A DNA stretch of 64,000 nt from Saccharum officinarum (lineage: Eukaryota > Streptophyta > Magnoliopsida > Poales > Poaceae), in contig CM036199.1 in assembly GCA_020631735.1 (NCBI GenBank), positions 15,158,834 through 15,222,833 on the forward strand. The letters run 5' to 3'. Positions 22,083 through 34,900 of the stretch are shown piece by piece. The notes beneath the pieces were generated by a model. The model ran no database searches. It was not told where the DNA came from and saw only the letters and a program-made list of their open reading frames with translations. Made by a program: the position numbers and the translations under genes. Each line of letters begins with the position of its first letter. The first letter of the stretch is position 1.

Positions 22083-22506
22083 CAAGAAAGCATGCCAGGC
22101 CAGGACAAATCGTCTCCATTATCGAGGACGCCGGCGCGGGGGCGGGGGGGCGAGCCGGACGTGCCGCCTGACGCCGTTAGGCTGTCTCCAACCATCGCAA
22201 CCCAAAATACAAGACCTATTTGTCCTTTAGGTAACGCTACAGTCAAAGGGTTCCATACCTATTTTTAGTCTTCTCCAACAACAAGACCCAAAAGACGATC
22301 CTTTTCTGCAAATGGGTAATTAATGGAGAGATTTAATACCCATACAAGGGTTATTGATGTCCTGACAGAGAGTGAAAAAACTTGGAACTTTGAGGCAAAC
22401 TAAACAAGGCGCAAGAAAGCATGCCAGGCCAGGACAAATCGTCTCCATTATCGAGGACCCGGGCGAGTTTGGGTACCCCAATGGGACGTGCCGCCTGACG
22501 CCGTTA
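22083..22506 (+). repeat. direct duplication of about 95 bp, copies 332 bases apart at their right parts
   Basis: CAAGAAAGCATGCCAGGC... occurs at 22083-22179 and 22412-22506, nearly identical over the first 55 bases and again over GACGTGCCGCCTGACGCCGTTA. The middles differ (GGCGCGGGGGCGGGG versus GAGTTTGGGTACCCC). Between the copies lie a CTCCAAC-type repeat remnant and the tail of a family A MITE (about 22363-22410). Confidence 0.8.
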
Positions 22507-23549
22507 CCCGCTACCGCCGGCGCGCTGATGAGGTTGCCCCGGGCCCCGGGCTACGGTAAGGACAAAGCAACCACTCTCTATTATCCGTTTTTTTAGCCCT
22601 TTTTCGAAAGATTCTCTCAAATATGTCTCCACGAAAAGATTTTAAAAAATAGACCCTTATCTTAGCGTCATAGTCGTCGGCGCCAAGATATAACGGCTGG
22701 CACCATGACCCTGCCGTCGTGGCGTTGACGTGGCAGGGAGCATGATGCCATGGATCTTAGCGCCAAGCATGGTGCCATGGATCTTGACGCCAAGCACCCA
22801 GTAAAAATGTATTCTTCTTCCTCTCTTCCTTTCTCTCTCTTTCTATCTCTTTCTTCTCCGTTGCCCGCCCGAACGCCGCCGCCGGTCACCGGCCCGCCCG
22901 CGCCGCCAACCGCGCCCGGCCGCCGCCCAGCCTCGCACGCCCGCGTCCCCGGCCGCCCGCGCCGCCGCCCGGCCCGCGCGCCGCCGCCCGCGCCCTGCCG
23001 CGCGCCCGGCCGCCCGCCCCGGCCGCGCGCGCGCCGCGCTGGCCTGCCGGCTCGCCCGCGTGCCGCCGACCGGCCGTCCGCGCGCCGGCGCCGGCCCGCC
23101 CGCGCGGCGCCGCCTCGGCCGCACGGCCGTCCGACGCCGCCGTCCGCCCGCACATCCGTTCGACCGCCGCCACCCGCCTGCACGCCCGATTAGGCCGCGC
23201 GTTGCTGCTCGTCCCTCGCATCTCAAGCGTCGGCATCTCCGCTTCTGCACGAGGTAAAATACTTTGTTGTTCTTACTTAATAATAGTTAGTTACTTAGTT
23301 ATGTAGCTAGTTAGTTAGTGTATTATAGATTAAGATTGATGGATACTTTATATAGTTACTTAGTTATTTAGTTAGTTAAATAGTTATATAGTTAGTTACG
23401 GAGATAGTTACTTGACATAGTTAGTTAGTATTACTGTGCAGTTAGTAGTAGTTATTAGTTATGAATACTTAGTAGTTAGTAGTATTTAGTATTTACTTTT
23501 TATGTATATTGTAGTAAAGCAATTGTGCTTCGTTATGTTTGGGAACTAG

Positions 23550-26324
23550 ATGGACAACCTAGTGAGCATATATCATGGAGGAACTGTGGAACGAGATCGC
23601 TATGGATATGTTGAGTTTGTTGACATGCAAAGTGTGCCTATGCTATTCAATGAGAAGCCATCATTTAGTGAGTTGACTGTAAGGGCTCGTGAGGAGGTAC
23701 ATTGCTATGGAGATGATGGCATCATAGTTGAGGGTGTACTTCACCTAGGTTTCCCTCCCAATATGCTAAGGAAGATGATCCCAATAGGGTGTGCAGATCA
23801 GTGGACAACTATATGAGATCGGCTATGAAAAGCCAATTCCAAAGTTTGGACGTGGTTGTGCATCGAGTGCTCGTTGATCCCATCCCTCTTGGGTTGTCCC
23901 CGCCAATGGGTGAGCATGCATACTTTGAACCACCCATCCCAAAACGTGATGTGGATGCGGAGGTTCCGCCTACCGTTCCCGATGCGCAATCTGCCCCCAA
24001 TGATGTGGCACATCCTCCTCAGGAGATCCCTTTGACATAGAATCATCCGAGTAAGTGTCAATTAGGCATCGTTTTATCTTTATAGCTTAAGTCTCTTCTT
24101 TTCATCCACTTTTCTTATCATCTCCTCTTATTTGTGGCTATGTTGTAGGAGACGTTCCCGATAATGAGGGTGCTCCTCCTGCTGATGCTCAAGTCTAGAT
24201 TGGAGATGGAATCCGTGCCTCCAATAGTATTGAAATTATGAATGATTCAGAGCCATATGAGATCGCAAGGGCTGTTGATTCTGACGATGATCGTCCCGTT
24301 GGAGAGCTCACGGAGAGTGACGTTGAGATGCTGAGGCGTATTTTTCCTGACCGCCGTGATCCTGTGGTTCGTGAGTTCAGTGATCTTACTCATTCAGATC
24401 AGGCGTGTGTCGAAGGACGTGAAGATGAGTTGCAGGAAGCTCCAGAGGCTGGTCCTAGTATGGAGATAGAGAAGGGGAGGGTTTTCAATGACCTTCCTGC
24501 ATTGAAGAGGTGGTTGCAGGCGTTTGCCGTGATACGCAAGAGACCGTACAAGGTCCTGCATTCCCATGTGGAGCGGTGTTACATGGTTGTTTGTGACAAG
24601 GAACGCTGTCCATGGAGGGTTTGTGCAAGGAAGCAAAAGTTCTCTGGAAAGTGGAAGATCACAAGAGTTGTCAGGCCACACACTTGTTCTTCACATGACC
24701 TCAGCACGAAGCATCGGCAGTTGACATCTACCCTCATTGCCAAGCGGTTGATGAAAGTATTACAGGGAGAGCCGAACATGAAGGTCAGGACAATTATCAA
24801 AATAGTTAATGAGGTGTATGGAGGATATGACATATCTTATGGCAAAGCCTGGAGGGCTAAGCAGCGGGCGTGGAAGATGATATATGGGGACTGGGAGGAT
24901 GGCTACGAGCAGCTTCCAGTACTTCTCAATGCAATCAAAGCAGTGAATCTAGACATGCATTATGAGTACATCCCTAGGCCAGACGCATGGAAGGATGGGA
25001 GACAGATATTCTTCCGTGCTTTCTGGTGCTTCCCTCAGTGTGTCGAGGCATTTAGGCACTGCCGTCCAGTCTTCTCCATTGATGGTACATTCTTGATTGG
25101 CAAGTACCGTGGCACACTTCTCATAGCCATATCGTGTGACGCAAACAACAAGCTTGTTCCTTTGGCATTTGCTTTGGTTGAGAGGGAGAATAATGATAGC
25201 TGGGGATGGTTCTTAAGGCTAGTCCGGATATATGTGGTTGGCCTGGCAGGGAGGTGGGCGTCATATCTGATAGGCACCAGGGCATACTTAATGCTGTGCG
25301 AGAGGAGATAGAGGGGTATGCACCTTTGCACCATCGTTGGTGTACTCAACACCTTGCTGAGAATCTACTCCGGAAGGATGGTGTGAAGGATAATTTTGAT
25401 CTTTTCTATGAGGCTGCTCGATAGCTTGAGGATAGGTATTTTTAGAGAAAGTTAGATGAGGTCAGAACCGCATCCAATGCCGAAGGTAGACAATGGCTGA
25501 CAGGTTTGATGAGAGATGTGGACAAATGGACAAGAGCTCACGACGCAGGTGGTTGGAGGTACGAGTTTCAGTGCAGCAACATGGCTGAGTCTTTTAATAA
25601 GCTACTGCTAGGGATTCGTGGTATGCCCGTGAACGCTATCGTTCAATTCACATTCTACAAGCTTGTTGCCTGGTTCAACGATCGACACGTCCATGCATTG
25701 CAGTTGCAGAGTGAAGGTAAGATTTGGGCTCCCACACCACATGCACATCTAGACAAGGCGAAGGAAAGGGCTGGCACACATGAGGTCACATGTTTTAACC
25801 ATGCCACAGGAAGATATGAGGTGAAGCATACCGGTGGTACTACATCTAATGGTGAGGTCCGAGAGTCGAGGATTCATGTGGTAGTCCTCTAAGATTTCTC
25901 ATGCACTTGTGGGAAACCAAGGCAATATCACTTTGTATGTTCTCACCTTGTAGCAGCTGCTAGGCATCGCAACTATGATATTGAGGCAAGGATACCTCGC
26001 GAGTTCAGTGTTGATATGCTTGTCCAAACATGGAGGCCCCGCTTCGTGCCTTTCTGGGACCCTGGAGAGTGGCCTCCATACGACGGTCCAACGTACGTTG
26101 CAGATCCAGCTTACCGTTGGGACAAGCGGGGCTCTAGAAAGAGGACGAGACACAGGATGGTTATGGATCAGATACCCGGTAGAACGCGACATGGGAGAGC
26201 AATGCCATTTCTTAATGACCCAGAGCAGTACGAGTGTGGCAAGTGCGGTAGACTTGGCCACAATTTCCACACTTGCCATTGGCAAATTAGTGAGGTGCGA
26301 CTTGTAGTTGTTTCTATTATTTAA
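23550..26324 (+). pseudogene. Mutator-like (MURA/MULE) transposase, broken
   Basis: The N-terminal exon (from MDNLVSIYHGG at 23550) shifts frame near 23790 and ends near 24040; an intron follows to about 24150. The main body (24238-25311) contains the MuDR DNA-binding zinc region (VVCDKERCPWRVCARKQKF ... HTCSSHD) and the MULE catalytic core, with Asp in FSIDGTFLIGKYRG and AFALVERENNDSWGWFL. A frameshift near 25235 moves to GVISDRHQGILNAV (second catalytic Asp) and HRWCTQHLAENL. Stops follow near 25425, 25443 and 25893, then the SWIM zinc finger (SCTCGKPRQYHFVCSHLVAA) and a CCHC knuckle (CGKCGRLGHNFHTC). Intact it would cut and paste Mutator-like elements; this copy cannot. Confidence 0.88.
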
Positions 26325-26410
26325 TACCTATCGTATTTAGTGTACAATTCTTGCTTTATATTTAAATGCATATTTATTTTATAACTTATTGACTATATTC
26401 TTTTTATAGG

Positions 26411-27087
26411 ATGGCGCAATTCTACCTTCTGGACCCGGTGTACGATGAGAGCCACCGAGGACGTCTTGTAGCGTCGGGGCAGGTAAGATTTTACACTCCC
26501 ATATCACATACTTCGAATTTTAAGTGCATATGTGTGTGTCAAGTAACATTTGTATTTCGTTAAAATGCAGGACCTTCTGCTCCTTCGTTCTAGAGTACAT
26601 GGAGGGTTCTTAGAAATGCAGTACGACGACAGGTACACACCTTACCTATCGAGAGCTAGCCTAGATGTCATATCTTTCCAGGTTCGTCGTGGCCTGCCTT
26701 TGTTCAACTCAGCGGGCTTGACTTCGTTGGTTGACAGGTATTTTATGAACACATAGGTTGTATTAATAATCATTTGTTCATGTGGTTATGTTTCTGAGGA
26801 GCATTATTGGTTTGCTAAAATTATAGGTGGCGATCTAAGACTCACAGCTTTCACATGGCGTTTGGGGAGATGATAGTCACGCTATAGGACTGTCAGAAGA
26901 TGCTAGGTCTGAGGATTCATGGGAGGGCAGTGACAAGGCAGTGTAGGTTAGAGGGTTGGAGAGCTCGGGTGGAGGCCTTCCTTGGACGTTCGGTGGGTGA
27001 GCAAGGAGAGGGCACTTCTGGTGTTCTTCTCTCATGGCTTCGGGCTAAGTTTGCACAGTGTCCCCCAGGGGTAGACGAGCAGATAGT
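26411..27087 (+). pseudogene. plant mobile domain (PMD, MAIN-like) exons following the transposase
   Basis: Three exons with good splice sites: 26411-26482 (MAQFYLLDPVYDESHRG), 26571-26737 (LRSRVHGGFLEMQYDDRY) and 26827 onward (WRSKTHSFHMAFGEM, then LRAKFAQCPPGVDEQIV). This is the PMD family, shared by the Arabidopsis MAIN/MAIL proteins and by many transposons, where it lies next to Mutator or Ty3 proteins. A TAG at 26885-26887 replaces the usual Gln before DCQKMLG, and the last exon is cut by the LTR at 27088. The upstream transposase ends about 90 bases before, so the two may have formed one spliced product. Function in the element is not known. Confidence 0.8.
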
Positions 27088-28578
27088 TGAAAGTCCTATG
27101 TTTGGTGGGTAATTAGTGACAATACCTAAGTACTAATCCTATGCCTAAGTTGTATGTAGCATATGAGGATTAGTACATTCCAAGGTTGGTGGCAAGATGG
27201 ACATGGTGATCATGATGGCCACACTTGGATTTGGACGCAACCCTATGTGATCAAGGCAAAGGTATATGCTTAAGGGTTGTGTTTAGTAACCAAGACACCT
27301 AGTGGGTGTGGTTACATATAGGATAGATAGCCGTACTATAAAGAGGGGAAATGACGCGGCTATTGAACTCCTAAGTGCCTCTAGGTGTGCATTTTCATGT
27401 CATATGCATTTGGATAGAACAATAATAACGCCTCGAAAAATGATTGTGAAAATGCTAACACACATGCACATGGTGATGATCACTTGGTGATGTTAGCACA
27501 TTTACGACGGCGTTGGAGTTTGAGCGGTAGAGAGGGTTTGGGTCTTCTCTCCCTCCCACCGAGCGTGCGAGCGCGGGATTCAGGCGATTTCGGGGATATG
27601 AAATGCCTATTTTCACTACGCCGGAAGTCCGGAAAAGAAACGGAAGCGAACGGAGGTCACAATGGTGACCGGACGCTGCACCGGACGCGGTCACGGTGTG
27701 ACCGGACGCGTCCGGTCAGTGTCCAGTATCTGCGCGATTTTCAGTTTTTGATCGGACGCGAGGCGCGTCCGGTCACAGGCGACCGGACGCGTCCGGTCGT
27801 CCAGGGAGCTTACTGGACTCCCACGGACGTGGGTACTGTGGCGTCCGATCAGTTCTTCAGCGCGTCCGGTCGCTGGTTCGTTGTGCGCGGCTCAGGGTTG
27901 ACCAGCGCGTCCGGTCAGTCACGGGACCGGCGCGTCCGGTCGTGACCAGCGCGTCCGGTCGTTGCGACCGGCGCGTCCGGTCAGTGTTGCGAAACTAGCC
28001 GTTGCGCGACCGGCGCGTCCGGTCAGTTGGACCAGCGCGTCCGGTCAACGCGATTTCAGCTGTTTAAGTTTCTAACGGCTATATTCGAAGGGGTACGTCT
28101 ATAAATACTCGTTGGCCGGCTCAAGGCTCTCTCTCTCGAACATTTGACATACTTGTGAGCACTTTGAGCTAAGCAACTCCCCTCCCACTCATCTCTCTTG
28201 CTTCTTTGCATATTCGAAGTGAGATTGAGTGATCCAAGTGCATTTGCATTGTGAGATAGCATCTAGTTGGCACTTGGTGGTTGATTTGCTGCGGGATTCT
28301 TGTTTCTCTTGGTGGTTGCCGCCACCTAGACGGCTTGGAGCAGCTTGGAGGCGTTGCAAGAGTTGGTGTTTGTTCTTGGCCACCTCCGGTGATTGTAAGG
28401 GGTTTGTGCCTACCTCGGCAAAGCGCCAAAGGCAACGCTAGTGAATTGCTCGTGTCATTGCAACCTTTTGCCATTTGGTAGGTTCTTGTGGCGCTTTTGA
28501 GAGGCTCGGTGTGTGACCGATTAGCCACCGAACCACGTGGTGAAGAGGGACACAACGGGACTAGCGTGCCGGCAAGCA
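27088..28578 (+). repeat. LTR (5' 1.5 kb) running into an assembly gap
   Basis: Starts TGAAAGTCCTATG at 27088, with TSD candidate ATAGT before it. It is homologous along its length to the solo LTR at 43287-45184, in the opposite orientation. By comparison with that copy about 400-450 bases of the LTR are missing at the gap, and the sequence after the gap is unrelated. The interior has a dense array of GCGTCCGGTC motifs. Confidence 0.8.
27665..28050. repeat. array of CG-rich decamer GCGTCCGGTC in the LTR
   Basis: Ten exact copies of GCGTCCGGTC plus one variant (GCGTCCGATC) in about 340 bases; two of them form the perfect 18-base palindrome GACCGGACGCGTCCGGTC. Spacing is irregular (roughly 20-70 bases), so it is not a simple tandem satellite. 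Confidence 0.85.
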
Positions 28579-28678
28579 NNNNNNNNNNNNNNNNNNNNNN
28601 NNNNNNNNNNNNNNNNNNNNNNNNNNNNNNNNNNNNNNNNNNNNNNNNNNNNNNNNNNNNNNNNNNNNNNNNNNNNNN
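28579..28678. other. assembly gap (100 Ns)
   Basis: Exactly 100 Ns, a conventional placeholder for unknown length. The LTR sequence stops at the left edge and does not resume at the right edge. Confidence 0.99.
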
Positions 28679-29718
28679 AAGTGGGAAAGGAAGGAAGAAC
28701 AAAAATATTATATTTCTCTGAAAAATTGAAGGGCAGCAGATACTAGCTGTTGCTACAGGAATCGCGTGTGGGTGGCCAGGTGCGGCAGCTGGGCACACGA
28801 CGCGGGTGGGTTCTTGTTGGTTTGCTCTTTGCGAACGATAGATGCTGCCGCCGCGGTCTCGAGCTGGCGCCCAAAGGCACGCTTGCGATTGCGAGATGCG
28901 ATGGCGTGTGCGCCAAGGCCGGCGACGCAGTTTTGTCTGGATGCCCTACCACTTGTTGCCATGCCACTGCAGCTGCCAGGTCCCCCGACACGCACCGGGA
29001 CACGTCGGGCAGAGAATCACCGTACGGAGCTCCTCCAGACGTGGTACTACGTGGACGCCTCTCTCCTCCCCCGCCGGGTCAGGTCAAACCGCTCCCAGCT
29101 CGTCCCGTCGTGAAACGTCTCCGCTCCAGCCTCTCCAGTGGCCGTGGCCGTGGGGGCAGCGGCGCGGCATGATTCACGAGCCGTGATCGGCTGCGGAATC
29201 GAGGTCCAGCCAGCGGACTGGATCCCGAGGTCAGAGGTGGTTGCGCAGCCGACGACGTGATCGCGGTTGGTGGATTCGGAACGGCCGAACGAACGGGGCA
29301 AGGCTCCGCGTCCGCGGCCCGCACCAGGGGGAGAAGAGAAGTTTCCAACACCAACAACTGGAGGGAGAGCGAGAAGAAGCCTTCGCATAAAAGTCAAGCA
29401 ACACGGACGGCAGAAGCAAAGCGCACGTTTGCTTGTTCCATTCCATCCATGCATGGCCGGGGCTGCCGAATGGAAAAGCGCGATCTGGCTGTCACCATCA
29501 AACACGCCCTATTTTTCTTTTTCTGTGTAGCTGTGTTGATCTCGCTCGTATTATGGAAGACCACGTCTAGTAGGTGAAAGGGATTTTTTTTTGCTCTAAC
29601 TTTTATAACGAGTTAATAACACAGGGTGATTTCATACCGTTTAACTAGAACCATTATTTTTTCCAGGTTTACTTGGTAGTTTTTTCTTAAGATTACTTGG
29701 GAAGAACAAAGACCTATA
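28679..29718. other. no recognisable gene
   Basis: GC-rich from 28750 to 29480 with overlapping ORFs in several frames and no recognisable domain; then AT-rich. Confidence 0.4.
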
Positions 29719-29988
29719 CTTCCTTCCTCCTCAAAAAAGAAGGCAATTATCAATTATGAGATTTGTGTCAACCAAACTAGCTTGAGTCTGACCATTTCTA
29801 TATTGAATAGTATTAACATTTATGTCTCTAACCTAGCTTTGTTATTAAAGTAAAATACATTCCATAATTATTCTATGGTACTTATTTAGTATCAAAAGTG
29901 GTTTTTGTGTGCGTAACTTTAGTCAAACTTCAAAATAATTAACTTTTAAAAAAGTGAGAATTGCATTTTTTTTAAAGAACGGAGGGAG
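29719..29988. mobile_element. Stowaway-like MITE
   Basis: Left end TA-CTTCCTTCCTCCTC; right end AACGGAGGGAG. This is the inverted CTCCCTCCG-type terminus of grass Stowaway elements; the right TA is degraded. Confidence 0.65.
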
Positions 29989-31809
29989 TGCACACCAAAG
30001 TCGATGTGGCATTACACAATATTGGGTTAGTTACATATATCCTCATGCTATTATTAACCATTTATTTTTTAGCGGTTAATAACGATTTGAAGATAATGAC
30101 AAAATCATCAAATTGGTTGGTCAAATACTACTACTACAATACTAAATACTACAGCATAGGAGCGTATTGCTAAATAAAGTCATATAGAGATACTATATTC
30201 TTCTCTTGGGTATATATGCATTTTATAAATGCACAGACCAAAAATCGTGGACTTCCTTTATTGAAGTAAATGTACCCCCTGTTTTATTGGTTAAAAGAAC
30301 GACAAGGTATAAATAAGAAGTAGCATAGAACTCATTTACGTCATGTACTTCCAAATCAAGCCTTTATCCACTTCTAATTAACAAAGTAAGCAATTCAACC
30401 CCAACAAAGCGGTCTTTCCGTGCTTTATGCAAACTTTTGCGCGTTATATAAATATATAGGAAAATAGTGTTAACAAAAAGCACATGAAAGAAGAAAAACA
30501 AAACCAATACTGATAACTAGACAATGGTAGAGATACAAAAGGTACAAAAATAGCGAAGCACAAAGAGATAAGAGATGTGATTATGCAGTTTTGCTAGCAA
30601 ATTTGATACAATGTTCCCGCCTAATTAAGAGTTTCTATGTAGTGATTCATCACAAATTACATCGTTATAAGTTTTTGTTTCGATCGCATAAGAAAAACAG
30701 AATGAGGTAAAAAAATGAGAACGAGATCAAAACACTTGGATTCGGATCCAACTATCTACCCAAATTTATTATTTAGAGGTGCAATAGTTATTATATGAAT
30801 GGAATCCAAACACTCCTCACTTTCTCTAACCAGAACCTACAATACAGATTGTCACTACGAGTAAATATCAATTGTTTAATACAAGTAAATACTACAATAA
30901 CCTTGGTTAATTGGAAACCACGCACAAGTGTCCTACAAAATTAATAGGTTGGAAGTATAATACTCAACTTGAAAGCAAACTTAGTCACGTAAGGTAATTG
31001 ATATTTTGTGTATCCATCGTTCACAGTATCAAATGGTCTTCTTAACGAGAAAAATAAACTTTTGGTTAAGAAAAAAGATAATTTTGTAAATACCATGCTA
31101 AAAAAATGTTCATACGATTCAATTTTATTAACGTTCCGCTTAAGGAAAATACTCTAGTTTTAGAGGAAAAATATTCCCAGAATTAGATATAAAATTGGTG
31201 AGACACCTCGACCCAAAACAAGAGTTTTTGTAAAAGTAAGGGAATAATTTCTTTTTGTTATTCAAAGCAACCTTAGAGCATCTCCAAGTGTTTCCTATAA
31301 TTTACTTGCTAAACTTAACAAAATAAATAACAACCCTAAATTTTCTCCATCTCCATGTGTTTTCTATCCTAATTTTCTAAACATTTTTCCATTGGAAACC
31401 TCGGACCATTTCGAAACCAACCGAACCCTTTAACCTGTGTTTTCTCTAATTTACCCCTCCTTCTTCTTCTTCACGAGCATGAATGCATGTTATGGCCATA
31501 GCCATTCGCCAACTGGACGCATAAATATAAATATTTTTTTTTTTATAAATTTAGTTAATTTATAAAAATTAACTTAGACAACTCTAATAATCCATTTTAG
31601 TACTGTATTTAGGACCAGTGGTGGTAATAAATAGCCAGACCAAAAGCACACGCACAAAAAGCAAACTGATATCTCTTCCTCACGCACTCACCACGAAATC
31701 GCAGACCAGATGCCGCCGGCCCACGCGTCAGCCACCCACCCTGGCGATCAGACGGCCAAGACCATAACGAACTCCGTGATCTGACGGCGCAGATCCGTTT
31801 CTAACCCCG
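29989..31809. other. AT-rich upstream region of the RNA-binding protein gene
   Basis: No gene is seen. A repeat-like GAGCATCTCCAAGTG ... CATCTCCATGTG stretch lies at 31275-31360. Composition shifts to GC-rich at about 31690, approaching the promoter. Confidence 0.5.
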
Positions 31810-31816
31810 TATATAT
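31810..31816 (+). promoter_or_regulatory. TATA box of the RBP45/47-type gene
   Basis: TATATAT about 100 bases before the start codon, followed by a C/T-rich leader, a normal plant core promoter spacing. Confidence 0.6.
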
Positions 31817-31909
31817 TCAGCTCACCCCAACCGCGAGCTCCCTCTCTTTTCCGCCCTCCACCCCTCGCGAGCCCTCCAACCCCCACACGACCCTCCTCGG
31901 CGGCGGCGG

Positions 31910-34900
31910 ATGCAGATGGCGGCGACCACCACCGACTCCCAGGCGGCCGTGCCGCCTCACCACCCGCACGCCCACCCCCACATTCCCCCGCAGCATGCTC
32001 ACCCGCACCACCACATGCCGCAGCCACGGTGGGTCGTCATCCCGTACCCGCCGCCGCCGCCCATGGTGGCCGCGCCACCGCCGCCGCCGCCGCCGCAGTT
32101 TTCCAAGCACTTCGCTGCTGGGCCGCCCCAAGCCGCGGCCGGGCGCCGCACGCCGACCCCGCCCGCGGCCGGATCCGGCGGGAACGGGTGCGAGGAGAAT
32201 AAGACCATTTGGGTCGGCGACCTCCAGTACTGGATGGACGAGAACTACCTCCACAGCTGCTTCGGGCCCAGCGGCGAGGTTTGCTTTCTCTCCCGATCCG
32301 GACTCCTCCGTACTGGATCTCATGAATACAGCTAGATTTGTACCATTTCCGTGCGTTGATTTGTGTGTTTTTGCCTCAGATTGATATAGAAGCTTAAACT
32401 ACGCTTGATTTTTGCTTGGTGCATAAAGGTGCCATATTTTTAGAATTTAGACGTTGCAAAGTTGCTTAAGGCGCCAAGTTCGAGGTCATTCAATGCCGTA
32501 CGGACGGAATGCTCTTGTTGTTGGGTCATTTAGGGCTCTGTTTGGTTTAGAGCCGTGTAATAGCTTTAAAATGATTTTTTTTGGGTATGCCTTTTTTTTC
32601 TATAGAAGAAGGGTCGTCTTATTCCCTTGGAATTGGTTGTACGCGAGGTGACAAACGTGCCGACCTCCTGTACGATTTATGCATATAACTTACTTGGAGG
32701 AAACGGTCTTGATTCTTGATAAGTAATAAACAATTTGATTGGGCCAGTTAGCTTCTTCACTTTGGTGGATCCTGTATCAGTAGAATAACTTTTAGGCCCT
32801 GTTCATTTGGCTTATAATCCGTCTTATTCGGCTTTGTTTTTTCAGCCGGAACAGTATTTTTTCTCTCACAAAAAATCAGCCAACAGTGTTTTTCAGCGGC
32901 TTATAATTCCAGCCGAACGGCCCCTTAGAGGAGCAAAAGGAAGCAATAATTTCAGCCTTGGGCCAATTATCCTTTTCAGGGTATGCTCACTGATGTTGAC
33001 AGGAAGAGAAAAGATGCCTGATTATAGGTCCCTGTGATGGGGTACTGATACAATGCCTCTTCAGGAGCAGAGATAAATGGACAAAGTGACTTGTATCTAT
33101 TCTTTTTTTTGTACTAGCTAGTAGTAGTAGCTACCAGGAACCTTTCTTCAAACATAGGCCCCATTTAGTTCCACTCCATTTTGCCAAATTTTTCAAGATT
33201 CCCCGTCATATCGAATCTTTGGACGCATGCATGAAGCATTAAATATAGATAAAAAATTAAACTAATTACACAGTTTAGATGAAATGGACAAGATGAATCT
33301 TTTAAGCCCAATTAGACCATAATTGGACACTATTTACCAAATAACAACGAAAAGTGCTACAGTGTCATTTTGTCAAAATTTTCGTAACTAAACCGGCCCA
33401 TAGTTGAAAGTATGTTTATCAGATACAGATGAGGTTAACTGCCAATCAGGCACGACTTACTATTTCTTCTTTCTGTTTTTTGTGTGTTTGTGCTTCCAGA
33501 ACTTTTTAACTAGTAATCTTATTGTCTTTTGCTACCTTACATTTTTGTAGGTGGTTACAATAAAAGTTATCCGCAATAGGCAAACAGGACAGTCAGAGGG
33601 GTATGGATTTGTTGAGTTCTTTTCTCATGCATCAGCAGAAAAGGCTCTTCAGAGTTTTACTGGTCATGTGATGCCAAACACTGACCGGGCATTTAAGTTG
33701 AACTGGGCATCATATAGCATGGGTGAAAAGCGATCTGAAGTAGCTTCTGATCACTCGATATTTGTTGGTGATCTAGCTGCTGATGTTACTGATGAAATGC
33801 TGCTGGAGCTTTTCTCTAGCAAGTACCGCTCGGTGAAAGGAGCTAAAGTTATTATTGATGCAAACACAGGCCGTTCTAGGGGCTATGGATTTGTTAGGTT
33901 TGGAGATGACAACGACAAATCTCATGCAATGTCTGAAATGAATGGTGTATATTGCTCTACTAGGCCAATTCGTATAGGACCCGCGACTCCCAGAAGATCT
34001 TCAGGTATCCCCATCTTCTATTGTTGTTCCACAATCTCAAATGCTGTAGCATCTTTTCATTCAACCATAGATTGTCAAATATTTTATGCTATGAATGGTT
34101 TAGCTACTCCCTAGACCCTAGGGTTGAAGGCATCGACCCTCGACCTGGGAACGTTGACCCTGACCTTGGTACGCGGGGTCATTTTCGACCCCGGCATGTA
34201 AAAACCTCTCACAAGTACCGTACCACATTCCTTGACCCTGTTTTTTGACCCCCTCAATCTGGAATCTTTGTGACTGCTGTCCAGTTTCTAATGTGTCTTT
34301 GAGTTTTTTTTTTTTTTTTTTGGTGCTAAAGTCCATAATATTAAGTGTAGCTTGGATACCGAGGCATGGTTAGTTCGCAGGACGGAAACCGAACAGGCGG
34401 TTGCATGCCGTTTGAGATGGGGTCATGATGAAAGGACTGTTTGCATGGCGATCACTATGGAGTTGCAATTAAAAGGAAACTGAATCCTTTAGCCGTGCAT
34501 GCATCCATGCGAAATTGCTGGACGCTAACCGCTGTGGAGTACAATGTGGCACTTGAAACCAACACCAGTTAGGGAGTTACTGGTATCCACGAGCACAACG
34601 ATTGATTGCCCCGTATTGGTATTCGTTTTTGTACCTGTCACGCCTTAAAAACTCGACTTGCGGGAGTATTACTCAATTTGATTTTTTATGGAATGCAATG
34701 ATTCTGACCTTCCTGGTCACCAATCCAGTCAAGTTCTCGTGTCACCATGTCATTTGTTGAACTGTATTTTATAGGAATCATTTGAATAATTCTATACATA
34801 TTGCATACCAACCTTCTCTGATTAAGAGGTTCTAACCATTATTAAGTGGTTCTCTTTTAAGTATAGACAACTCTTTACCCTCATCCATCCAGTTGGCTAG

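Larger units (their letters stand above)
22620..27087 (+). mobile_element. Mutator-like element with MURA-type transposase and PMD, truncated at right
   Basis: Repeated CTTGGCGCCA / TTAGCGCCAAG motifs at about 22670-22800 and a GC-rich 5' stretch (22860-23210) lead into an intron with many GTTAGTTA repeats (donor at 23252, acceptor just before 23550). Then come the N-terminal ORF, the transposase and PMD exons. The left terminal repeat could not be delimited. The right side is lost to the LTR inserted at 27088. Confidence 0.7.

Noticed and set aside
22750..23257. Arg/Ala/Pro-rich ORFs before the Mutator transposase
   Set aside because: Open in overlapping frames on both strands because of CG-only composition; this is better read as the element's 5' region.
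27484..27945. ORF through the GCGTCCGGTC array
   Set aside because: It follows LTR sequence and repeats; the homologous LTR at 43287 does not keep the same frame.
29047..29505. Minus-strand gene of about 150 codons after the gap
   Set aside because: Several overlapping ORFs on both strands with biased composition; nothing recognisable and no clear promoter.
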